Assembly (NCBI GenBank): GCA_032718475.1
Contig: JAUCBJ010006652.1
Span: forward strand, 1-40,747
Direction: 5' to 3'
Length of the DNA: 40,747 nucleotides
DNA from: Nemertoderma westbladi
Lineage: Eukaryota; Xenacoelomorpha; Nemertodermatida; Nemertodermatidae
Part shown: piece after piece, positions 30,951 to 39,738 of the stretch
How the letters are laid out: every line of letters starts with the position of its first letter
How positions within the stretch are numbered: position 1 is the first letter of the stretch
Position numbers and translations under genes: made by a program
The notes under the pieces: model-generated
Seen by the model: only the letters and a program-made list of their open reading frames with translations
Database searches by the model: none
Told to the model about the DNA's origin: nothing

Positions 30951-33900
30951 ATGACAGACGTTTTTGGATTCGAGAACGATAGCGATAGTACCGGTAGTAG
31001 ATGCGAAGGGTCTGACCAAACGCAAATAGCCGTCGGTCCGAGAGAAGAATCAAGTTGGACGGACATAAACTTAAATAGTCCGGCGGTTGTCGTTCCTGGA
31101 TCCGGTTGCGACCGTCCTAGATATTCTGAAACGCAGTCTCACGGTAGGAATCGGTTTCCTGCAGTACCGGTACCAGGAGAAGGGGACGATTACATACATC
31201 CTAATAGAGAGCAGCAAGGTACCGATACCTGTATACAGCTTGAACACGACGCACCGATAATGGCGGATATCAGGAAGGAACCGGAAATATTCGACGGGCG
31301 TGGAGATGTTGATTCCTGGGTTAGTGCATTACAGCGATTGGGACGTCTTCGAAGATGGAATTACGTGATGATGGGAAGGGTTGCTTCCGTTTATGTGTCA
31401 GGTACCGCGGCTCGCGTAATAGAAGAATTACCTAATGAACAACAAGTCGATTTTGATAGCGTAGTAGCCGCTCTGCGAGCTAGATTTAGGCCTTTACCCC
31501 CCGAGGTTATATGTAGTAAGCTGTTAGATTGTAAGCTAGGAATAAATGAAACTATAGAGGAGTATGTAGATAAACTCCAGAAATGGGGACAGCAAGCCTG
31601 GGTAGATATGAATGGTGCGCAACGAGATCGGTTATTACTTACAGTTTTTTACAGAGGCATACCCTCTGATTTAGCTTTTAGGATTAGAAACAGCCATCCG
31701 CAATCGTTTGACGAGGCTGTACGTATGGCGCGTAATGAAGAAATTTATTTAGCGGAGGCGAACCATTTAAATTACGGAGATCAAGCTGGACGTATTGATC
31801 GAAATACCGTTATTGATTCTAATAGGCCAAAGCATACCTTTTTGCAGGAAAGTGGTGTACATGGATATGTAAACAATACGGCGAGTTTTAATAGAAATTC
31901 TACTGTACCGAGTAGACCGGTTACCGTTGATCCAAAAATAAATAAATTAGAAAGTGAGATACAAGAATTACGGAAACAAATTTCCGGTATGCAGTGCCAG
32001 CCAGCTCCTGTACGTCCGTTTACTGCATGGAATAAGAGTAGAACAGATTCTGGTCCAAACCATTCTGAAAGGAGTAGTGATACATTAGCTTACAGTAGTG
32101 GTAGACCTGTATATAGCCCTTATTTGACTGAGCCAAGTAGGTCAATTATTCAAAGTGAACATTTTCAGGTAAGTAATAATATGACACCCCGTAGGAATGT
32201 AACATGTTTTAACTGCAATGAATTTGGCCATTACAGTACCCAATGTCCCCAGCCGTTTGCTTCCCGTAATGTTCAGCCACGGAGAGATATTGTTTGTTTT
32301 AATTGTAACGAGTCTGGACATTACAGTACCCATTGCCCAAGATCTCAAACATCCCGATTTAATAGATCGAGTGACGATGTGAGACGTACTTATCCATACA
32401 GACCGAGACCTTCCCCACTTAGTACTGCTAGCAATATGTGTCAGCCATCCCAATATGTGCCACACCCTACTCCACCGCCCAGTAGGTTTAGTACGGATGC
32501 TGGTACACCGGCTTCGAGTTTTGAAAATAATCACATACGGTATACAACGCATACGAATCGCGATTGGTACATACCTGTACATATAGGACGTACAAAGATG
32601 GTTGGTTTGGTAGATAGCGGTTCAGATTTTACTATAATGGATATACGTAAATTACCAAAGGATTGTGAACTGGGAGCCAGTAGTATACCATCTATTAAGG
32701 GTGTAGGAGGGTTAATGCCAGTATTAGGTGAAGTGCATCTACCGATTGTTATTACGTCAGACTTTAAAGTAGACATATTAGTGTATATTGGCGACTTACA
32801 GAAAATTGATGGTTCTGAAATTATTTTTGGTAAAGATTTTATCTACCAAGCCTGTACCTCGTTTGATTTAGTAAAGCAATGTATGATTTTACGGAATAAC
32901 GAGTGTGTTTATTTTTGTAGTCCACCGACTCAGGTTATATCTAACTCAACCACAGAACACTATACTCGCCGTATAATTATGTCAGAAAAGAGGGTTACTA
33001 TACCACCAGATTCACAGGCATATATTACAGGTTGTTTGAAGGGAAAGGGAAGTAATTGTAGCTTCCCAGCAGGACCAGTTTATATTGAACCTCTGTATCA
33101 GTCGAATACTCAAACCCTACTAGCACGTTGTATAATAGATCCAATTGATAGAGAACGTGTTACATTACAAGTTTTAAACCCAAACAATTCACCAGTTACT
33201 GTTTTTAAGAACCAGAAGGTAGCATCATACTGTGACGTCACTAATTATACCTTGCGTACTTTAGAAAGTAGGGCTATCGGTACAGATAGTGTAGTTAATG
33301 ATGTCAATGGTAAACAGATATTTTTACGTGAAGAATTAAAATTAGACCATTTAGACTCTGACAAACAAGCTGATGTATTGGACATTGTTGGACAGAATCC
33401 CCATTCATTTTCTTACAATGATTATGACATAGGACGGACTACACTGTTACAACATTCTATACCTTTGAAACCTGATGCTAAACCGATACATGTAACGCCT
33501 TATCCAATACCCGTAGCCATACGTCCAGAACTGAGAGAACGGTTAAGTAATTTACAACGTGTAGGAGTTATACAGCCGAGTACCAGTGAATGGTCTTCTC
33601 CTCTTATTATTGTTAAGGCACCTAATAAGCCATGGCGCTTAGCTATAGACTATAGGGGACTTAATTCAGTAGCGGTTCCTCAATTTTGGCCATTACCTAA
33701 TATTGATTACATGTTAGCAGAAGTTGGTGCTGCCAGACCAGAATATTTCAGTGCTTTGGATTTTAAATCCATGTTTTGGCAAGTAGAGATTAATCCGGAG
33801 GATTATGCGAAGACCGCCTTTCATACTCAGTGGGGAAACTTTGAGTTTCGTAGAATGCCGTTTGGGCTTCAGTCATCACCCAGTACGTGTCAGAGATTAA

Positions 33901-36458
33901 TGCAACTAGGATTAGAAGGGATAGAATGTGCTTTAGTGTACATGGATGACCTGATATTGTATTCTAGAACGTGGGAACAGCACATAGAACTCATAGATAT
34001 AGTACTACGGCGTATAAGTGAGTTAGGTCTCAAATTGAAACCATCTAAATGTTGTTTTGGAGCGAGTTCAATACACTTCCTAGGACACATTATTGATCGA
34101 GATGGTATACATACTGACCCTAAGAAAATAAGTACGATGGTCGATTTCCCCAGACCTACTTGTGTGAAGGACTTACAGAGTTTTCTGGGGCTGTGTGGAT
34201 ACTACAGGAAGTTTGTGAGAGATTATGGCAAATTAGTACAACCATTGTATGGCCTAACTAAAGTAGGAGTGCCGTTTTACTGGAATGCAGATTGTGAACA
34301 AGCTTTTCTAGAACTCAAGAATCGACTCGTTTCATCGCCAATTTTATCCCACCCTGACTTTGAACGAGAGTTTACCTTAGAAACTGATGCCAGTGGATCT
34401 GGACTTGGCGCGATACTTTGCCAAGACGATAAGGTTATAGCTTATGCTTCGCGTTCCCTGACTTGTGCTGAAGCTAAGTGGTCGATTACGGAATTAGAGG
34501 GATTAGCAGTAGTTTGGGCCGTAGCTAAGTTTCGTTTTTATTTATTGGGTCGGCATTTTAAAGTGATTTCAGATCATAACCCCCTGCGATGCTTGTCTTG
34601 GGTTGGTGTCAATCGCCATATTACGGGTCGTCTCCAAAGGTGGGCACTGAAACTGTCAGAATACGATTATACTTTTATTTATAAGCCCGGAAAGTTTAAC
34701 AGGGCTGATTGCTTATCCCGAATAAAAGTAGAACATCCTCTAGATACGACTAACACTGTAAACAATCACAGTAACGAACTCGATGTTGAACCATTTTGTT
34801 TAATTAATGTTCCTGTAATAAACCCTGTAGACTCTACAGACGTGACTGGAGACACAGACAATTTGATGAATAACCAATCTAATGTAGTGAATGTAGATAC
34901 CGATGAACTACAAGGTCTTGCAGACTTATTTAGTTGCAATGGAACGGATTCGAAGGTTTGTAACCATGACTACCAGGATAAACAGAGTTCAGTAGCAAAT
35001 GACGATGATGGATGTTCATCTTACCGTGCTCCAGACACCTCAATACATGTAGATAGTTTCGCAGACATTCAGTCTTCCTTACCTGTGTTACCTAGCAATG
35101 TGGAGTTTTGTAGTTTGTCCAGACTACGTAAACTGCAGTTGGAAGATTCAAATATTAAGGTGATGGTAGAATATTTACAAACGGGAAATAAACCAGAATT
35201 TAATCGTAAGCTCTCTGAGTGTAAGAATATGGTAAAGTTACATACACAATATGTATTAGTAGATGGTATTCTATGTCACGTCTCGGATTGTAAGACAAAT
35301 AAGACAATACAAGTAGTAGTACCTAAGTTACTACGTAGACAGGTACTACTTCAGTTCCATGACCTCAGGTCACACTTAGGAATTAATAAAACGTTGAATG
35401 ACATTAAAGTAAAATTTTATTGGGTAAATCTCCGGGATGATGTAGCGCGGTACATACATAGTTGTGATCCTTGTCAACGACGTAAAGGTTCTACTAATAT
35501 TCAACCATTAACTAGTTTACCAGCCCCCACCCGAGTTATGGAAAGATTATCTATTGATATCGTGAAAGGGTTTCCCACTAGTCCAACTGGTAATAAACTT
35601 GTTTTCACTATTACAGAACATTTAACCCGATATGTTGAACTATTACCTGTCCCTGACGAACAGGCTGAAACTTTAGCCAGGGAATTGGTAAATAAAATAT
35701 TTTGTGTATACGGTGCAGCTGAGATTATTTTATCGGATAGAGGTCCAAGTTTTACTTCGTCACTTTTCTCGGAACTGGAAAAAATATTTGGCATTGTTCG
35801 TGTGTTAACTTCAGCGTACCACCCACAATGCAATGGTCTTACTGAAAGGGTCAACCAATCCATGTGTAATATGTTAGCACTGACAGTTCGTAACCATGAC
35901 AACTGGGAAGAAATGCTTCCCCTAGTACAATTTAATTATAACACTAGCGTACATTCTAGTATAGGGATGGCACCATTTACGTTGATGTTTGGTAGGGAGG
36001 CTCGTCTACCAATAGATACTCGTATTGAGCGGCCTTATAGTTTGTTGGCTGACACAGCGACATACCCTGACGAATTACGTAAGAACTTACAAAATGCCCA
36101 CAAGTTAGTTAGAGAACAACTAAGTAAAGCACAGAATAAACAAAAACGCCTCCACGATCGTAAAGTGAAACAAAATTTGCAATCATTTGTGACAGGCGAT
36201 AAAGTATTGTATTTTGATCGACGCGTTAAGCGCAAGAATAATAAGTTGCGGTTCCGTTTTACCGGACCCTATGTAGTGCTCCGTAAACGTTCGCAGTTTT
36301 CATATGAATTACGTCCTGTACGGAAACGAGTTACACCACGAACTCCAGTGTTGGTAGTGAACGCGAAAGATTTAAAGTTATATCAAGTGCGTTCATCCGC
36401 TTGTGAAAGTAATAACCCTTCTATGTCCAATGGACAAAGTGATGTCGACACACCTTAG
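30951..36458 (+). CDS. Gag-Pol polyprotein of the LTR retrotransposon
   Basis: The frame is open from 30840, but the first ATG is at 30951, giving 1835 residues. Gag occupies about 1-470, with a capsid-like region at about 105-270 (RARFRPLPPEVICSKLLD near 213) and two CX2CX4HX4C zinc knuckles, CFNCNEFGHYSTQC (419-432) and CFNCNESGHYSTHC (449-462). The aspartic protease has VDSGSDFT around residue 555 and IIFGKDF near 624. Reverse transcriptase has LDFKSMFWQ, RRMPFGLQSSP and the catalytic YMDD at 997-1000. RNase H begins near ETDASGSGLGAI (D1146). Integrase has H1470, H1475, C1505 and C1508 in its zinc domain, the catalytic triad D1536, D1596 and E1632 with D,D35E spacing, and a C-terminal TGPYVV of the GPY/F module (about 1771). 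No chromodomain follows. Gag and pol share one frame, so no frameshift is needed to make Pol. All catalytic residues are intact. Confidence 0.95.
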   Translation: MTDVFGFENDSDSTGSRCEGSDQTQIAVGPREESSWTDINLNSPAVVVPGSGCDRPRYSETQSHGRNRFPAVPVPGEGDDYIHPNREQQGTDTCIQLEHDAPIMADIRKEPEIFDGRGDVDSWVSALQRLGRLRRWNYVMMGRVASVYVSGTAARVIEELPNEQQVDFDSVVAALRARFRPLPPEVICSKLLDCKLGINETIEEYVDKLQKWGQQAWVDMNGAQRDRLLLTVFYRGIPSDLAFRIRNSHPQSFDEAVRMARNEEIYLAEANHLNYGDQAGRIDRNTVIDSNRPKHTFLQESGVHGYVNNTASFNRNSTVPSRPVTVDPKINKLESEIQELRKQISGMQCQPAPVRPFTAWNKSRTDSGPNHSERSSDTLAYSSGRPVYSPYLTEPSRSIIQSEHFQVSNNMTPRRNVTCFNCNEFGHYSTQCPQPFASRNVQPRRDIVCFNCNESGHYSTHCPRSQTSRFNRSSDDVRRTYPYRPRPSPLSTASNMCQPSQYVPHPTPPPSRFSTDAGTPASSFENNHIRYTTHTNRDWYIPVHIGRTKMVGLVDSGSDFTIMDIRKLPKDCELGASSIPSIKGVGGLMPVLGEVHLPIVITSDFKVDILVYIGDLQKIDGSEIIFGKDFIYQACTSFDLVKQCMILRNNECVYFCSPPTQVISNSTTEHYTRRIIMSEKRVTIPPDSQAYITGCLKGKGSNCSFPAGPVYIEPLYQSNTQTLLARCIIDPIDRERVTLQVLNPNNSPVTVFKNQKVASYCDVTNYTLRTLESRAIGTDSVVNDVNGKQIFLREELKLDHLDSDKQADVLDIVGQNPHSFSYNDYDIGRTTLLQHSIPLKPDAKPIHVTPYPIPVAIRPELRERLSNLQRVGVIQPSTSEWSSPLIIVKAPNKPWRLAIDYRGLNSVAVPQFWPLPNIDYMLAEVGAARPEYFSALDFKSMFWQVEINPEDYAKTAFHTQWGNFEFRRMPFGLQSSPSTCQRLMQLGLEGIECALVYMDDLILYSRTWEQHIELIDIVLRRISELGLKLKPSKCCFGASSIHFLGHIIDRDGIHTDPKKISTMVDFPRPTCVKDLQSFLGLCGYYRKFVRDYGKLVQPLYGLTKVGVPFYWNADCEQAFLELKNRLVSSPILSHPDFEREFTLETDASGSGLGAILCQDDKVIAYASRSLTCAEAKWSITELEGLAVVWAVAKFRFYLLGRHFKVISDHNPLRCLSWVGVNRHITGRLQRWALKLSEYDYTFIYKPGKFNRADCLSRIKVEHPLDTTNTVNNHSNELDVEPFCLINVPVINPVDSTDVTGDTDNLMNNQSNVVNVDTDELQGLADLFSCNGTDSKVCNHDYQDKQSSVANDDDGCSSYRAPDTSIHVDSFADIQSSLPVLPSNVEFCSLSRLRKLQLEDSNIKVMVEYLQTGNKPEFNRKLSECKNMVKLHTQYVLVDGILCHVSDCKTNKTIQVVVPKLLRRQVLLQFHDLRSHLGINKTLNDIKVKFYWVNLRDDVARYIHSCDPCQRRKGSTNIQPLTSLPAPTRVMERLSIDIVKGFPTSPTGNKLVFTITEHLTRYVELLPVPDEQAETLARELVNKIFCVYGAAEIILSDRGPSFTSSLFSELEKIFGIVRVLTSAYHPQCNGLTERVNQSMCNMLALTVRNHDNWEEMLPLVQFNYNTSVHSSIGMAPFTLMFGREARLPIDTRIERPYSLLADTATYPDELRKNLQNAHKLVREQLSKAQNKQKRLHDRKVKQNLQSFVTGDKVLYFDRRVKRKNNKLRFRFTGPYVVLRKRSQFSYELRPVRKRVTPRTPVLVVNAKDLKLYQVRSSACESNNPSMSNGQSDVDTP

Positions 36459-37350
36459 TGTACAGTAGTACATACAGTAAGGTATAAGTATATACAGTAG
36501 AACAGTGACTGATGATATTTACATAAACCAACAAACTATATGCAATATGCACTACCGTATGCAGTTTAGATCCTACTAAACATTTTGTAGGTTATTATTG
36601 CACGCGCACGGTCAGTATATTATTGGTATGTATACTTGTTACTATTTAGATTAGACATATTTAGTGTTTTGTTTTATGAATGTAAATTAAACTATAAATT
36701 TTTGCTGTTCCCATTTCACCCTCTTTGTTGTCGCAGAAAAATAACTATTTAGCGGAACCGAATCCTTTAATCTCATTTGGTAGTAAATGTGGTGTTGTTT
36801 TACATTTGAATAAATGTACAGAATGTATTTTATTTTTGGATACCATAAGTTTATTGATATGTTTATTCATTCTGTAGAGACTTATTTTGTTTCTGTTTAT
36901 TTCATAGAAAACTCGCCAATTGGCTATTTTGTTTGCATTGGGCGCCAAGGGAGGTCTTGAAGGTCTGTTGTATATTATTAGCCTATTGGTTATTAACTTT
37001 TTTATTAAATAACATTTGCCTATTGGCTATCATTCTGCATTGCATGTATTAATTGTTGTCTAATGACTGTCATATTCAGTAAATTTAATTGCCTATTGGC
37101 TAAGCTACTGTAGCTGAAATTAATATCTACTTAGTACATATTGCAGTTGGTATTGGCAACTGGTAGTTGGAATGGGAATTCACATTTCCTGTACATAAAT
37201 GAATAAAGTGTACCAAGTGCGTTGGATTTTAACTAATTCTATATTCATATATTTTGTAGGTATTTTTACATTATTATTGTGCTGTTTTTATTTAGATTCG
37301 GTTCTGCAAAATATTTTTATCAAACCACTCGGGACGAGTGGTTTCCTTTC
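36459..37350 (+). other. Untranslated spacer between gag-pol and 3' LTR
   Basis: About 0.9 kb carries no ORF resembling an envelope protein. Between about 36920 and 37160 the word CCTATTGGCTA or its parts occur at least five times at irregular intervals; its complement includes CCAAT. Confidence 0.6.
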
Positions 37351-37362
37351 GTGGGGGGGATT
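37351..37362 (+). promoter_or_regulatory. Polypurine tract
   Basis: GTGGGGGGGA directly precedes the 3' LTR, where plus-strand priming occurs in LTR elements. Two T separate it from the TGTGG start. Confidence 0.75.
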
Positions 37363-37827
37363 TGTGGTGATCAGCAGCAAGGACATACAAAATATGAAAC
37401 ACAAAAATATCAAATTACAAAAAACGTTATAAATAATATAACGCCATCTAGGGAAGTTTACAGGAAACAACAAAATTGCGCTAGAATAATCCTGACCGCT
37501 GATTGGAGGATAACAAAGAGGGATAGATAGGTAGGATAATACCGGTTAGTAAGTAATATATCAAGAGATGGTCAGTACAATACAGTACCTACAGTAGTAG
37601 TTTAGATTCGTGTTTCTTTTTGGATGTCTGACATCTGACTGTCTGACGTATGTACAGATGTATTTCAGTATTTTGATTTATCTGTTTTGATTAGATGAAC
37701 TAACAAACTAATCGTTTTAGCCAGCCTGCCAGTTAACGGCAGATTTTCTTCAGGGAAACCAGAAAAACTAAGTGGTAGATTGCCACGGAACCCGGGTTCG
37801 ACCTTATCCTGTTATCCAGCTTTCACA
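37363..37827 (+). repeat. 3' LTR
   Basis: 465 bp, read as identical to the 5' LTR, followed directly by the ATAC target duplication. Confidence 0.93.
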
Positions 37828-37831
37828 ATAC

Positions 37832-39330
37832 TGTATATCGGTATTTAAATCAAAACTGCATCCCATATCAGTACATATATATTACATAATTACAATGCAA
37901 CATTATTTTAATGATCAAATTAATTATTATATGTATTATAAACAGGGATCGCAGATCGCACACGTACAGTCAGACATTAGTAGTTACTTTTTGCGGTAGT
38001 GGTATAGCTTTGCGGTAGCCTTACTGCCTTAGCGGTGTATACCGCGGTAGCGTAGTTGAGTTATAGCTGTATAGTTCATTCATACCCATACTGCCATACC
38101 TGTCTGCCTGTGGTATTTTCATATGGCAAAAATAAGACTACTGTAAACTGTAACCTATTATGTTATTGAGTTAATGTTTATTGACTAATTGTTTTGATTA
38201 GGTTCACCGTGTCAAGTACAATCCTGCAATGCACAACATCTCTGCATCTCCAACCAGACACTATATAACATTGGAGTTGGAGGTGTCTCATTCAGTCATT
38301 GGTTCCCCCAGGCTTGACACTAGAACAAAGCCGCCTCCGCTTTGCAGGACATCGCTTTAAGCCGTGAGGACCAGCCAGTGCACCTCATGGAGTGAATAAG
38401 CATGGTAGACAGCCCATGACTTTCTTGAGACGCATCTGTCTTAAAGGACACTGGCCTTGAAGATGCGGATGATCTAGCAAATGTCATGGGTGATAAGGCT
38501 GTAAGGCTGTAAGGGAGTTGTGGAGGCGCACTTTTGTCAACAAGCCGGCACTGCATTCTTAATACATAATAGGGCCTATACTGCTATATATAATGCAGCT
38601 GCAATGAATCATGCCGATTGTAGTAGTAGTATGTGGTGAGGTTATAGGGCTCCTTCAATTGGTAAAGTCAAAAGTGGCCGTTTATTGTTTTAGTTAGAAA
38701 AGCCTGCCTCTGTAACCTGTTCCTTTCCCTCAATTGGTTTATGATTATGACGTGTGTTACTTGTTACTTCTGTACTTATTATGTGGAGACCCCAACGCGT
38801 TAATCAGTTACTAATCCCATTCCATTATCCTGTTATCCAGCTGTTTTATAATACCCTTCCTGTTGTATGGAAAAATTAGAAGAGATGGTGGTAGCATCAA
38901 CTTGTAGTATTTCTTTCTGATAGGGCTCCCATAGCCTTAGACGAAATCGTAGCTTGTACTGTAGTTAGCCTTAGCAGCAGCTGCAGTTGGCTAACCTGGC
39001 ATTGCTACCAGTATCCACCAAATATAATTTGTAATTAAATATTTGTTGGAGCATAATCTAATCTAGTCCTAAGGACACTATAAAGTCCTGGGTACATAAG
39101 GCTGTAAGGTTAGACATAACATGAATGAAATTGTGAACTAAACAATATGCTAAAAGTAAAGTACAAAGTACCTAGAATGCTAGAATGTACCATCTCATAT
39201 TCTAAGTACAGTACAGTCAGTACACTGAAGATGCATACAGAGCTGCAAAGGTAACTTTCCATAACTTAACAGCTGTCTGGCTGTCTCTCATCTGTCATGC
39301 TTCATGTACCTTTAAGTTCGATTCTCAATG
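37832..39330. other. Interior right part of the split TIR transposon
   Basis: No recognised gene. A possible exon at about 38202-38360 follows a plausible acceptor (TTGTTTTGATTAG) and is open for about 52 codons (VHRVKYNPAMHNISASP...) up to TAA; it matches no family known to me. ATAAGGCTGTAAGG occurs at about 38492 and 39099. Confidence 0.35.
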
Positions 39331-39334
39331 TCAC

Positions 39335-39612
39335 GTCCAAAATTGGACTTAAAGTCCAATATTGGACTTTTGTAAAAATTCAAAGCCTTATAAAAAAAGT
39401 TCCCCCTGGTGAATTTCAGGTCCCCCTGTTCAAAACTCTTATTTTTTGATATATTTTCGATTAAAGAAAAAAAATCCCGCCCGATCCTATTTCGCAAGGC
39501 CCTGGAACAATTGGCTGATTTGAAGTCCAATATTGGACTTACAGAAGTCCAATTTTGGACTTGAACTGGAGTCGAAGTCCAATTTTGGACTCAAGTCCAA
39601 TTTTTGACTTCT
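39335..39612. repeat. Subterminal AAGTCCAATNTTGGACTT palindromes, right
   Basis: Palindromic AAGTCCAATATTGGACTT and variants occur at about 39336-39370 and several times from 39520 to 39605, mirroring those at 30205-30275. Confidence 0.8.
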
Positions 39613-39621
39613 CACCGACTG

Positions 39622-39738
39622 AGTGGTGCAGACAATAGTGCAGGCAGTGGTGCAAACACCTGGTGCGGACAGTGGTGCAGACACTGGTGCAGACAGTGGT
39701 GTAGACTGGTGCTGACACTGGTGCAAACACCTGGTGAA
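39622..39738 (+). repeat. 12-bp minisatellite, right part
   Basis: About nine variant units (GTGCAGACAATA, GTGCAGGCAGTG, GTGCAAACACCTG, GTGCGGACAGTG, GTGCAGACACTG) in the same orientation as 29650-30187. This is the displaced end of the same array. Confidence 0.88.

Larger units (their letters stand above)
30309..37827 (+). mobile_element. Complete Ty3/gypsy-type LTR retrotransposon, 7519 bp
   Basis: The element has two 465-bp LTRs (30309-30773 and 37363-37827) that start TGTGGTGATC and end TTTCACA and are identical by eye. It also has a primer-binding site, one gag-pol frame, a polypurine tract and a 4-bp ATAC target duplication. Domain order gag, protease, RT, RNase H, integrase identifies Ty3/gypsy rather than Ty1/copia. 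No env ORF is visible between the gag-pol stop (36458) and the 3' LTR. Identical LTRs and an uninterrupted frame point to a recent, possibly still active insertion. Confidence 0.95.
30188..39621. mobile_element. TIR transposon inserted in the minisatellite, later split by the LTR element
   Basis: The left 29 bases (30188-30216) begin CAGTCAGTGAGAAGTCAA and the right 29 bases (39593-39621) are their reverse complement with a single difference (A to G at position 6). AGTGG lies on both sides (30183-30187 and 39622-39626) as a 5-bp target duplication, and joining the flanks restores a continuous minisatellite. Subterminal regions on both sides contain several AAGTCCAATNTTGGACTT palindromes. Without the retrotransposon the element is about 1.9 kb and encodes no recognised transposase, so it is non-autonomous or decayed. 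The superfamily is open. Confidence 0.75.

Noticed and set aside
32142-32776. Minus-strand ORFs inside gag-pol
   Set aside because: Shadow frames of the intact gag-pol gene.
36459-37362. Envelope gene of the LTR element
   Set aside because: No long ORF, signal peptide or transmembrane segment in the spacer; the only ORF of note is a short minus-strand frame.
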